Source of the DNA: Lederbergia galactosidilytica
Lineage (GTDB): Bacteria > Bacillota > Bacilli > Bacillales > Bacillaceae_C
Direction of reading: 5' to 3'
DNA length: 55,578 nt
Assembly: GCF_017873565.1 (NCBI RefSeq)
Contig: NZ_JAGGKH010000024.1
Location: forward strand, 1 to 55,578
Positions 1-8,352 of this stretch are shown here, piece by piece; within the stretch, counting starts at the first letter, position 1, and each line of letters opens with the position of its first letter. A program made the position numbers and the translations under genes. The notes beneath the pieces are model-generated. The model was not told where the DNA came from. It ran no database searches and worked only from the letters and a program-made list of their open reading frames with translations.

Positions 1-102
1 CACTCCACCCCCACTATCCAAACCCAAATTGGATGTTTAAGAAATTCTAAGAAAACAAGAGCATTTTGAAGATATTTTAATTATATAGAGGGAGGAAAAG
101 TG

Positions 103-1422
103 ATGTGGAGGAAGTTGGGTCTTAGTGTATTATACTTTTTTTGCGTGGGTATGATCCTTACAGCTTGTAGCGACGCTACTGAATCTGGAAAGGAGCAGGA
201 CGAAGCGACAACAAAGAAAGAGATTGTAACAGAGGTTTGGAATGAAAATGGGGAGCCTGTCACCGTCAAAGTAATGTACCCGTGGGGGGAAGATGCATTT
301 GAAGAACATGTTGTAAAAGTAATCGAAGATGAAATTCCAAAAAACATCACATTGGAATGTATTTGTATACCCGCGCAATTAGAACCTCTCCAGGAGATGA
401 ATGCACAAGGGACTATTCCTGACATCATTTTAGCACAGTGGGGGATTGATCCACTTTATGAGTTAGAGATGTTTGAGCCAGTAGACGATTATGTTGAGAA
501 ATATGGCGTTGATATCAGCGAATTTGATGAGAGCGTTATCGCGACGTATCGGGCTATGGATCCGGAAGGGAAAGGACAGCTAATTGGTTTACCGACACTT
601 GTAGATACCGCTGGTTTATTCTATAATAAGGAAATTTTCGATATATTCGGAGTTCCATATCCTGATCCAGAAAGGCCAATGACGTGGGAGGAAGTGCGAG
701 AACTTGCTGCCAAGATGACTGGCCAGAGAAATGGTGTGGACTATCGTGGTTTTGAATTAGGCCTTGGTATTAAGGATGCTTCATTGCCATTAAAAGAATT
801 CGGAATTAATTTAACAGATCCAGAGACTGGAGAAGTACTTATTACTGACTCTCCAGAGGTTAGACAATATTTGGAGTTTATCCAACAATTATACAATATC
901 CCAGGATTGTACGATCCAGAAGCAGAGGATACCGACAAGTTCGCCGAAAAGACAGCAGCTATGACAGTCTCCTGGCCGGCTTATTTTAGATGGGGATTAG
1001 GAGGTGTGCCTGAAGATATAAAAATGATTGATGCGGCTCCAATACCAGTATGGGAAGAAGGAGGAAAAGGACCCCTAAACTATTCCCATCCATATGTACT
1101 GAATAAATATGGTGAAAATAAGGATGCTGGGTTCCAAGTAATATTAGCAATAGCAAAGGTGTATAATAGGGATCCCTTAACAAATCCATATAGTGAATTT
1201 AGTGAAACACATGAAAACTATCCGATTTATGAAGGGAAAAATATGAAGGTATTTTGGAACTATGATGGGGCATTACCACCTTCTCGGCTAAGTAAATGGG
1301 ATGAGTATGTAAATCTTGGTGAAGATCTGCATAAATTATCTGAAGGATTGGATATAAATGAATTCCTACGAATTCTAAAAGAAGAATCAGAAATTAAAAT
1401 CGAGGAAGAGAAGTTGGAGTAG
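103..1422 (+). CDS. ABC transporter extracellular solute-binding lipoprotein (family 1)
   Basis: This is a sugar-type substrate-binding protein of about 439 residues, tethered to the outer membrane face. The N-terminus has a basic start, a hydrophobic stretch and a lipobox (LTAC) with the modified cysteine at residue 22, followed by an acidic, polar linker. The rest reads as a family-1 binding protein, including a conserved stretch like 'GLPTLVDTAGLFYNKEIFD'. I chose ATG 103 over the adjacent GTG 100 because GGAGG at 91-95 is then 7 nt away. It lies 0.7 kb before a permease pair and is probably part of the same uptake locus, which has a second binding protein at 5077. Whether the two bind different ligands cannot be told from sequence. 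No terminator is obvious after the stop. Confidence 0.88.
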   Translation: MWRKLGLSVLYFFCVGMILTACSDATESGKEQDEATTKKEIVTEVWNENGEPVTVKVMYPWGEDAFEEHVVKVIEDEIPKNITLECICIPAQLEPLQEMNAQGTIPDIILAQWGIDPLYELEMFEPVDDYVEKYGVDISEFDESVIATYRAMDPEGKGQLIGLPTLVDTAGLFYNKEIFDIFGVPYPDPERPMTWEEVRELAAKMTGQRNGVDYRGFELGLGIKDASLPLKEFGINLTDPETGEVLITDSPEVRQYLEFIQQLYNIPGLYDPEAEDTDKFAEKTAAMTVSWPAYFRWGLGGVPEDIKMIDAAPIPVWEEGGKGPLNYSHPYVLNKYGENKDAGFQVILAIAKVYNRDPLTNPYSEFSETHENYPIYEGKNMKVFWNYDGALPPSRLSKWDEYVNLGEDLHKLSEGLDINEFLRILKEESEIKIEEEKLE

Positions 1423-1925
1423 ATAATATTTTTACTAACTACTTATTTAGCTTTTGATTTGTGCCTATATTCTTTGAGTTTGTCTTGGCTTTACGAATGC
1501 TTCAAAGTACTTCAAAGACAGTTGCAAAGCTGTGATGAACTCTCCCATAATAGCTTGGTATGGAACAACTTTTTGTATTCCTTCCATTAGTTGTAGTACC
1601 GAGTGATTATGAATAGCAGTTACTGAAGTGCTAGCACCCACCATGAACCAACAGTTTAGACGCACAATTAAATCTTGATGAAGCCTCTTCACCAAATTTT
1701 TGGGACCCCTTTGGATATCTTTGTAAACAATTAGGAATAGTAACAACCTGGACTGTCCACCTTGAATTCTTGATACTAATAATTAACCTGATATAAAACC
1801 TGACAAAGTATCGATTCTTTGAGGTGGACCCTAATATATATATTTTCAAATTTCTTGGGAATCTTAAGGATTTGATTAGTATATTAACTCTCTTTTATAA
1901 AACTTTCGAATTTTGCACAAATATG
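1423..1925. other. Intergenic region with no supportable gene
   Basis: Roughly 500 bp follow the first binding protein. Short open stretches on the minus strand (about 1465-1849) have no ribosome binding site, no recognisable motif and need frame changes to extend. They could be a decayed gene or mobile element, but I cannot name one. Confidence 0.4.
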
Positions 1926-1954
1926 TTGACATATGTATTGAAAGCGATTAAATT
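1926..1954 (+). promoter_or_regulatory. Candidate promoter with overlapping cre-like site
   Basis: TTGACA at 1926-1931 and TAAATT at 1949-1954 are separated by 17 bp. A cre-like sequence (TTGAAAGCGATTAAAT, 1938-1953) lies between and over them with one mismatch to the consensus WTGNAANCGNWNNCAW. A CcpA or LacI-family repressor bound here would block the promoter, as expected for a sugar uptake operon starting at 2125. The match is by eye only. Confidence 0.5.
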
Positions 1955-1967
1955 CTAAATAAGAGAG

Positions 1968-2040
1968 TGGTAATACCATAATATAAGATACTGATAAAAA
2001 AATACTTTTTTAGTTTATTGCCCATATTATGGTATTACCA
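1968..2040. promoter_or_regulatory. Paired 11-bp palindromic operators inside a 16-bp inverted repeat
   Basis: TGGTAATACCA (1968-1978) and TGGTATTACCA (2030-2040) are both palindromes, 62 bp centre to centre, and together form perfect 16-bp inverted arms (1969-1984 and 2024-2039). Each fits the TNGTNNNACNA core known for FadR-subfamily GntR regulators. They sit just downstream of the candidate promoter and upstream of the permease gene. No GntR gene is present in the window, so any regulator would act from elsewhere. Confidence 0.5.
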
Positions 2041-2124
2041 TATGATCAATGAATATAAATCTAAAAGGTTTATAGAATTATTATCGGGATAAGTCAAACA
2101 AGCACAAGAGAGGAGTGGTTTATT

Positions 2125-3075
2125 TTGGCAAAAGTTGAAACATCGAAAACATCCTTGCTAGTAAATAAGAAAACTTCTACATGGACACAAATGAAAAAGA
2201 TGAAGTTACTTTATATCATGTTATTATTTCCAGCTGTGATGTTATTTATCTTTAATTATCTACCAATGTATGGAGTCATTATATCTTTTAAGAACTTTTC
2301 GCCTGGCCTTGGAATTTGGGAAAGTCCGTGGAATAATTTCGAACATTTTAAACGGCTGTTTACTGATTTTATGTTTATTCGGGCATTAAAAAATACAATT
2401 ATTATTAGTTTATTAAAGATTCTAATCTCTTTTCCAGCCCCTATTATTTTTGCCTTGCTATTAAATGAAATTCGTAATCAAAAGTTTCTAAAGGTGACAC
2501 AGTCTATTTCCTATTTACCGCATTTCATGTCTTGGGTTATTTTATCAGCAATGATCATTGAAGTGTTTTCACCACAACGTGGAGTAATTAATTATCTGAT
2601 CACAATGTTTGGTGGTGATCCAATAAATTTTCTGTCTAGTAAAGTATTCTTTGTACCAGTTATCCTGATTACGGATATTTGGAAGGAAATCGGATACGGG
2701 GCAATCATTTATATAGCTTCTATAGCATCAATTGATCCGGCTCTATATGAAGCGGCTGAAATGGATGGGGCTGGGAGATTCAAAAAAATGATTCATGTCA
2801 CACTTCCTTCTATCATGCCGATGGTCATCATCATGTTTATTCTCCGTTTAGGTGGGATTTTAAATGCAGGGTTTGACCAAATATTAAATCTATATAATCC
2901 ACTCGTTTACGAGGTGGCAGATATTATTGATACCTATGTTTACAGAAGTGGTTTGGAACAATTCCAATTTGATTATGCAACTGCAGTAGGGCTATTCAAA
3001 AATGTCATTGGAATTATCTTTATATTAGGAGCAAATGCCATAATCCGTAGGAAAAGTGAGCATGGAATTTGGTAA
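2125..3075 (+). CDS. ABC transporter permease, LplB-type
   Basis: This is an integral membrane subunit of a carbohydrate importer, about 316 residues with six predicted membrane segments. The first is near residues 30-50 ('LLYIMLLFPAVMLFIFNYLPMYG'). The ATPase-contacting EAA loop is visible as 'YEAAEMDGAGRFKKMIHVTLP'. The start is TTG 2125 behind AGAGGAG (2109-2115). The second permease follows after 18 bp. No ATPase gene lies nearby, which is usual for LplABC-type systems in Bacillus that share the MsmX ATPase. The substrate is inferred from context (esterase, sialidase fold, NanE). Confidence 0.92.
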   Translation: MAKVETSKTSLLVNKKTSTWTQMKKMKLLYIMLLFPAVMLFIFNYLPMYGVIISFKNFSPGLGIWESPWNNFEHFKRLFTDFMFIRALKNTIIISLLKILISFPAPIIFALLLNEIRNQKFLKVTQSISYLPHFMSWVILSAMIIEVFSPQRGVINYLITMFGGDPINFLSSKVFFVPVILITDIWKEIGYGAIIYIASIASIDPALYEAAEMDGAGRFKKMIHVTLPSIMPMVIIMFILRLGGILNAGFDQILNLYNPLVYEVADIIDTYVYRSGLEQFQFDYATAVGLFKNVIGIIFILGANAIIRRKSEHGIW

Positions 3076-3093
3076 AAAAGGAGTTGTGCAATC

Positions 3094-3981
3094 ATGAGTG
3101 TCAATAAAAAGAAGTTTTCCTTTTTCGAAATTTGTTTAGCTATTGGTTTTTGCTTTTTTTCTTTTCTAGTCTTATATCCTTTCTGGCAAACGCTTGTTTT
3201 ATCGTTTTCAGACCCTAACCAAGCTTCGTCCTTGGGGGCAAATTTGTGGCCAGAGAAGTGGATAACAGATGCCTATCAGTTTGTATTTGGGTATGGTCAT
3301 ATTATGAAAGCGTATATGAATACAATTATCCGAACGTTAACGGGTACTTTTTTAATTGTTGCTTTCACCATGTTAGCGGCTTATCCACTATCGAAAAAGG
3401 AATTGCCATTTCGGAATACAATCACAATCTTCTTCTTAATCGCGATGTTTTTCTCCGGTGGGATTATCCCCGATTATTTACTTGTGAAAAACTTAGGACT
3501 TATTGATACACGATGGGCTTTGGTTTTACCGACAGCTGTTAATGTCTTTTATATTATTATAATGAGAAATTACTTTATGACGATTGATAAAGGGATTGAA
3601 GAGTCAGCGATGATGGATGGAGCAAGTTATTTTACGATTTTGACGAGAATCATTTTACCACTCTCCAAACCTGTTATCGCAACGATTGCTTTATGGGCGG
3701 CAGTCTTTCATTGGAACGAGTGGTTCCATGCCTTGGTTTATATTCAAGATGATGCAAAGTCTGTTTTACAGATTATCGTAAGAGACATGCTGACAGCGAT
3801 GGATTTATCGCAATCTACAGATGCTGCAGCACTTGGAGGAGGTGGATCTAGTAAAAATCTTCTATTAAGTAATGTCCGAGCCGCAACCGTTATCATTTCT
3901 ATTGGACCAATTGTCTTAGTTTATCCATTCGTACAAAAATACTTTATCAAAGGCATTATGATTGGATCATTGAAAGGTTGA
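3094..3981 (+). CDS. Carbohydrate ABC transporter permease, LplC/YtcP-type
   Basis: This is the second membrane subunit of the importer, 295 residues, beginning with a hydrophobic helix at about residues 12-35. The EAA loop reads 'EESAMMDGASYFTILTRIILP'. It ends in the usual 'KYFIKGIMIGSLKG' tail of this family. It is cotranscribed with the preceding permease, from which it is separated by a short gap carrying AAAAAAGGAG. It should heterodimerise with that permease and accept substrate from one of the two lipoproteins encoded at 103 and 5077. Confidence 0.93.
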   Translation: MSVNKKKFSFFEICLAIGFCFFSFLVLYPFWQTLVLSFSDPNQASSLGANLWPEKWITDAYQFVFGYGHIMKAYMNTIIRTLTGTFLIVAFTMLAAYPLSKKELPFRNTITIFFLIAMFFSGGIIPDYLLVKNLGLIDTRWALVLPTAVNVFYIIIMRNYFMTIDKGIEESAMMDGASYFTILTRIILPLSKPVIATIALWAAVFHWNEWFHALVYIQDDAKSVLQIIVRDMLTAMDLSQSTDAAALGGGGSSKNLLLSNVRAATVIISIGPIVLVYPFVQKYFIKGIMIGSLKG

Positions 3982-4020
3982 TAGAATCATATAAAGCTTG
4001 GTTGAATAGGGGGAATGATC

Positions 4021-5028
4021 TTGCAACAGGTACCATTATCTGAAAAGTTGTTTCATGGAGCTGTTTCATTAGAGAAAACAAAAGAGTTTGTAAAGCCTTG
4101 GAGAATTCCTTTTGATCAAAAAGATCTTTTTGTACCCGCCTGCATAAATGGACAAGCGGAATTGCCTGCAGGAATAAGAGTGACGCTAAGAAGCAACACA
4201 GAGTCTATTAAGATAGCAATTGTTAAAGCTACTGAATTCATGCAAATGGATTGTTTGATTGATGGCATTCTAGTAAAAACAGCATATATCTCTAAAGGAG
4301 AAACTACTGTTTTGTTTAATTCTCTTGGAAGTCAGATGAAAGTAATTGAACTTTATTTATCGCAAAAAGTACCTGTTGCTGTTACAGGCATCTACCTTGA
4401 TGAAGGGAGCGAATGGGAAGTAATAGAGGATTCTCGTTTGCAGTGGATCACCTATGGGAGCTCTATTACTCATTGCTATTATTCTCATAGTCCTTCACAA
4501 ACTTGGCCTACGCTTGTGGCAAATGAGTTGGACTTAAACCTGACATGTCTCGGGTATAGCGGTAACTGCCATTTAGAGCCGATGGTAGCACGGATGATTC
4601 GTGATCTGCCTGCTGATTTTATCTCTTTATGTGTAGGAATTAATATCGTAGGGGGAAAGACATTATCGGAGAGGACTTTCTCTTCTGCTTTAATTGGGTT
4701 TATCCAAACGATTCGTGATGTACAAAAGGATGTGCCACTGGCAATCATTTCTCCTATTTTTCATCGGGAAAGAGAACAACAAGAAAATGAAGTAGGTCTA
4801 TCGTTAGAAAAGGTAAGAGTTGAAATTCTCCAAGTCGTTAATACGTTAAAAAAATACGGTGATAAGAATATTTATTATATTGATGGCCTTGAAATGTTTG
4901 GTGAGGAGTATGAAAAATGGATGCCAGATGGGCTACATCCAGATGGAGACGGCGATAAAATTTTGGCCGCACGTTTTCGGCAAATGATTGAATCTACCAT
5001 TCCGCAAGGGAATATAAGGAAATATTGA
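4021..5028 (+). CDS. SGNH/GDSL-type carbohydrate esterase, no signal peptide
   Basis: This predicted esterase has about 335 residues in two parts. An N-terminal beta-rich region (roughly 1-135) is followed by an SGNH hydrolase domain. Block I is 'WITYGSSITH' (nucleophile Ser in GSSIT), block III includes 'GVNI', and the C-terminal catalytic Asp/His pair is in 'MPDGLHPDGDG'. There is no secretion signal, so it probably acts on an acylated substrate after import. I prefer TTG 4021, because the GGGGG at 4009-4013 is only 1 nt from ATG 4015 but 7 nt from the TTG. It lies between the permeases and the second binding protein. O-deacetylation of a sialic-acid-like sugar is plausible but unproven. 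Confidence 0.82.
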   Translation: MQQVPLSEKLFHGAVSLEKTKEFVKPWRIPFDQKDLFVPACINGQAELPAGIRVTLRSNTESIKIAIVKATEFMQMDCLIDGILVKTAYISKGETTVLFNSLGSQMKVIELYLSQKVPVAVTGIYLDEGSEWEVIEDSRLQWITYGSSITHCYYSHSPSQTWPTLVANELDLNLTCLGYSGNCHLEPMVARMIRDLPADFISLCVGINIVGGKTLSERTFSSALIGFIQTIRDVQKDVPLAIISPIFHREREQQENEVGLSLEKVRVEILQVVNTLKKYGDKNIYYIDGLEMFGEEYEKWMPDGLHPDGDGDKILAARFRQMIESTIPQGNIRKY

Positions 5029-5076
5029 AAACCGGTTTATTTCTATTCATAAATATGGATAAGAGGGGGAAAGAAA

Positions 5077-6780
5077 GTGAGAAAATTTAAAAGGTTATTT
5101 GTAGTCGTATTTTTAATTGCTACCCTTGTCATATCTGGATGTAGTTCAGGGACGAGTAATGATTCTAATGAAGAAGTCGATATATCCGCTTTGCCAGAAC
5201 CAGGGGACTTTTCTAAGGAATTAACACTTGAATTATCTGGATCCGTTACACGCGGAAAAGTGGAAGAAGGAAACTATGTACAAAAACGTTTAGAAGAGAT
5301 GTTTAATATTAAGATAAAAAATGTGAAAGTGGATACTTGGAATGCAGACCAAACTAATTTATTAGTTGCTTCAGGCGACTTACCTGATACTTTTGCTTTT
5401 ACAGCTGGTGGGCAAACAGCTCAAGAAATGTATGATGCTGGTCTTACAAGAACAATCCCAAAAGAAATGTTAGAAAAATACGCACCACGTTATATGGAGA
5501 TGCTTGAAGCTAACCCTCCTGGTCCCATTATGAATCTTAAAGAAGGAACGGATAACGAATACATGCAGTTAGTTGGTCAATATGCGCATGTTTACGGTTT
5601 AGCTTGGGGACCAACCCTTCGCCTAGATTGGTTAGAAAAATTAGGATTTGACCCTCCGGGGGATATAAAGCCAGTAGGTCCGGATAAGGGACGGGAAAAA
5701 ATCTTTTATACAGAAGAAGGATATACGATTGAGGAATTAGAAGAAATTTTGCTAGCCATTGTGAATGAAGACCCTGATGGCAATGGAAAGAAAGATACGT
5801 ATGGTATTCTTCCTGCTAATAATAATTTAAACTGGGCGACGACTTTAATGGGGGCCTTTGGAATAGCGAATGGTTACAATTTAATGGAAGATGGCGAGTT
5901 AGTTGTAACGGAGATCTCAAAACAATATAAAGAATGGCTGAAGCTTATGGCTAAATGGTATGACATGGGAATTATTGATCCTGAATTTACTACGTTAGAT
6001 GAGCAGAAAGGGTGGGAGAAATATAAGCAAGGAAAGGTTGGTTATTTTATTGCACAACCATCTTATCTCGCAATGGACGATTGGGCCAGAGGTCGTGCAC
6101 CCCAAAATATCGTTGAAGATTCAGATTCAACAGCAAAAGTGTTAGCCTTCGCACCTGAAATTGGGCCAGATGGTCATCAAGGGGAGGGAGCATATCTACC
6201 AGTTGTTGACTTAGCAGATGCTTTCTATGTCTCAAAGGATGTGACAGATGAAGAGCTAGCTCGAATCTTGCAAATCTTTGACTATATTAATCTAGATGAT
6301 GAGGCAAGATGGACTTTATTTGGTGAAGTTGGTGAACATTCCGAATGGGAAGGCGAACCTGAGAAATCAGCCTTAAAAGTGAAACCTGAGTGGGACTTAG
6401 AGGAAGGAAACTCTGGCTTTTGGGCTTATAATTTCCGTACTTATAATAAAACGAGAGTCTCATGGATCAATTCAGAATACACCTTAAAACTAAAAGAAGA
6501 CTTTTATGCGCGAGATGATATTCAAGAAAAGATGTTAATCCGTCCGTATAAATACGATCTTCTCAATGAAACGAATGGAAGGGAGATTGATAAGCGCTAT
6601 GGTGCGCAATTGACCACGATTGTGGACGAATTTAGAATGAAGGCAATTGTAGGAGAAGCTGATATTGATAAAGAGTGGGATAATTATGTGCAAAATTGGC
6701 TGAACAACGGTGGGAAAGAGAAACTTGAAGAATTAGAAAAGGCTAAAACGGTAGAAGAGCTGCGGAATGCAGGTTATTAA
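5077..6780 (+). CDS. Extracellular solute-binding lipoprotein, LplA/YtcQ-type
   Basis: This is a large substrate-binding protein of 567 residues, the length typical of LplA/YtcQ-type binding proteins. A lipobox (VISGC) puts the lipid-modified Cys at residue 22. A calcium-loop-like motif 'NEDPDGNGKKDTYG' is visible near residue 225, common in this group. The start is GTG 5077 behind AGAGGGGGAAAG. It follows the esterase gene closely and ends at a clear terminator (6785-6830), so the permease-permease-esterase-binding-protein run probably forms one transcript. Confidence 0.92.
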   Translation: MRKFKRLFVVVFLIATLVISGCSSGTSNDSNEEVDISALPEPGDFSKELTLELSGSVTRGKVEEGNYVQKRLEEMFNIKIKNVKVDTWNADQTNLLVASGDLPDTFAFTAGGQTAQEMYDAGLTRTIPKEMLEKYAPRYMEMLEANPPGPIMNLKEGTDNEYMQLVGQYAHVYGLAWGPTLRLDWLEKLGFDPPGDIKPVGPDKGREKIFYTEEGYTIEELEEILLAIVNEDPDGNGKKDTYGILPANNNLNWATTLMGAFGIANGYNLMEDGELVVTEISKQYKEWLKLMAKWYDMGIIDPEFTTLDEQKGWEKYKQGKVGYFIAQPSYLAMDDWARGRAPQNIVEDSDSTAKVLAFAPEIGPDGHQGEGAYLPVVDLADAFYVSKDVTDEELARILQIFDYINLDDEARWTLFGEVGEHSEWEGEPEKSALKVKPEWDLEEGNSGFWAYNFRTYNKTRVSWINSEYTLKLKEDFYARDDIQEKMLIRPYKYDLLNETNGREIDKRYGAQLTTIVDEFRMKAIVGEADIDKEWDNYVQNWLNNGGKEKLEELEKAKTVEELRNAGY

Positions 6781-6784
6781 TCAT

Positions 6785-6830
6785 GAAAGCCAAAGCCCCA
6801 AAGTAGAACTTAGGGGCTGCTTTTGTTTTT
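6785..6830 (+). terminator. Rho-independent terminator after the binding-protein operon
   Basis: AGCCCC (6794-6799) pairs with GGGGCT (6813-6818). The stem is extended by flanking AAAGC/GCTTT and followed by a T-rich tail. Confidence 0.8.
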
Positions 6831-6957
6831 GAGGAACAAATGGTAGAAATTGAATTTTTAATATATGAGTCCATTTCATCATTGCTTATTAATGATCAAT
6901 ACACGAACGTTATTGTTAAAGGAGATTGAATTGTTAGTCCATGTATTTCCTTAACTT

Positions 6958-6987
6958 AGTTGATTGGAGCGGAAGGTGGCGACTCTT
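6958..6987 (+). repeat. Left-end remnant of a Bacillus interspersed repeat
   Basis: The stretch begins TTGATTGGAGCGGAAGG and continues into GACTCTTG. It matches, from memory, the left end of a GC-rich non-coding repeat common in Bacillus genomes (GTTGATTGGAGCGGAAGG...GACTCCTGCGGG). A second short version is at 45963-46004. Here it abuts a truncated gene and probably marks a deletion scar. Confidence 0.5.
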
Positions 6988-7125
6988 GTTAAATTTGTTG
7001 ATATATATACATATGTCCAGTTGGAAAATGAATTGAATAAGAATTATACAGTTGATGGCTGTCACCTATCTGGACAGGGGTATTTGGTTTGGACTGAAGT
7101 TATCAAACCGTTTGTAGAGGAATAA
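6964..7125 (+). pseudogene. C-terminal fragment of an SGNH hydrolase
   Basis: An open frame to TAA 7123-7125 ends with a typical SGNH C-terminus. It contains the catalytic 'TVDGCHLSGQGY' block (Asp and His of DGxHL) followed by 'VWTEVIKPFVEE'. About 45 residues remain. The nucleophile and oxyanion blocks are missing, and the upstream frame is fused to the repeat remnant at 6958-6987 with no start or ribosome binding site. The locus therefore seems to have lost a second esterase of a different type from the one at 4021. Confidence 0.7.
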
Positions 7126-7166
7126 GCGAAATTTAAATGAATTTTGGTCAATCGGAGGTATCGACG

Positions 7167-8309
7167 ATGAATATTCAAACTGCATTACCTACTTATAAAA
7201 TAAATTCCGCAAAACAAGTTATCATCGATCGGGAGACGGGGCAGTATTTAGGTCAGCCAGATTCGATTTTACTTGATGATGATCAAACGATTTTAACCGT
7301 CTATCCGAAAGGACATGGATTAGGTGAAGCGGTGCTCAATAAAAGTACGGATGGCGGTCTGACCTGGCAAGGAAGAATGGTTCCAAATGAAACATGGACA
7401 AATTCTCGTGAAACACCAACCATTTATCAACTCCATTTTAGGGACGGTAGCCAGAAAATAATTTCCATTTCAGGTGGACCTGGTTGGGGAGAAGATCAAT
7501 TCACAGGGTGGAAAACTTCTACTTCTTTAGATTCGGGAGTAACATGGAGCGACTATCGGGAATGGTATAAGGGCCACCAAACAATTGTAGCGATGTCTAG
7601 TCTCGTTCAATTGAAGGATGAAAACGGGCAATGGGTAGATCAATGGCTGGGTGTTTACCATGATCAGCAATTTGTGAACTATAAAACCTATTTGACCTTT
7701 TCAGATGCCGGGGAAGAACAATGGAGCACACCTGAACCTTATTTGCATCGTTATCGCGAATTAGAACGAAAGGTTCAATTATGTGAGGCATGTATTTTTC
7801 GTTCTCCAGATGGAAATCAGCTTGCACTTCTTTCAAGAAGCCAGTCCCATCTGCATAGGTCAACAATTGCCTTTTCAAATGATGAAGGAAAGCATTGGAC
7901 AAAACCAAGAGAAGTGCCAGCTTCTTTAAATGGAGAAAGACATAAGGCAACTTATGATCCGGTTAGTGGACGGCTTGTCATTTCTTTTCGAGAAATAATC
8001 CTCGACCTCAATAATGACGGAGTGATTGGAGAGGATGATTGGATAGCAGGCAATTGGGTTGCCTGGGTTGGAACATATGATGATATTATTAACAGTGAAG
8101 AAGGAGAGTTTCGTATTCTTTTGGGTGAGGACTTCACTCCGTCGAGAAAATCGGGCGATTGCGGCTATGCTGGAAATGTTGTAATGAAAGATGGAACTTT
8201 TTTTCTAAACTCTTATGGATATTTTGATGAAAAAGAGGTTGAGAAAATCGGGACTGCGGCAAAGCCCTATATTATGGGTGTTCGTTTTCGGTTAGAGGAT
8301 TTTGTTTAA
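7167..8309 (+). CDS. Sialidase-family (BNR/Asp-box) beta-propeller hydrolase, probably cytosolic
   Basis: This is a sialidase-superfamily protein of about 380 residues. Asp-box repeats are visible as 'KSTDGGLTWQ', 'SLDSGVTWSD' and 'FSNDEGKHWTK', which mark propeller blades. There is no signal peptide or membrane anchor, so it should work on an imported glycoside inside the cell. I chose ATG 7167 because GGAGG at 7154-7158 is 8 nt away; the in-frame ATG 7137 lacks a good site. It is followed directly by the NanE-like gene, which supports a sialate-type substrate. A different glycosidase or a lyase activity within this fold remains possible. Confidence 0.8.
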   Translation: MNIQTALPTYKINSAKQVIIDRETGQYLGQPDSILLDDDQTILTVYPKGHGLGEAVLNKSTDGGLTWQGRMVPNETWTNSRETPTIYQLHFRDGSQKIISISGGPGWGEDQFTGWKTSTSLDSGVTWSDYREWYKGHQTIVAMSSLVQLKDENGQWVDQWLGVYHDQQFVNYKTYLTFSDAGEEQWSTPEPYLHRYRELERKVQLCEACIFRSPDGNQLALLSRSQSHLHRSTIAFSNDEGKHWTKPREVPASLNGERHKATYDPVSGRLVISFREIILDLNNDGVIGEDDWIAGNWVAWVGTYDDIINSEEGEFRILLGEDFTPSRKSGDCGYAGNVVMKDGTFFLNSYGYFDEKEVEKIGTAAKPYIMGVRFRLEDFV

Positions 8310-8352
8310 ACCTAGTGAGCGTTATAAAAAAATAATAGAAGGATTGATTCGA

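Noticed and set aside
1465-1849. Minus-strand open stretches after the first binding protein
   Set aside because: No ribosome binding site, no recognisable domain and frame changes are needed to link them; reported only as unassigned intergenic DNA.
8302-8352. Earlier TTG start of the NanE-like gene
   Set aside because: It overlaps the sialidase-fold gene without a ribosome binding site; TTG 8353 has AGAAGGA at the right distance and gives the family length.
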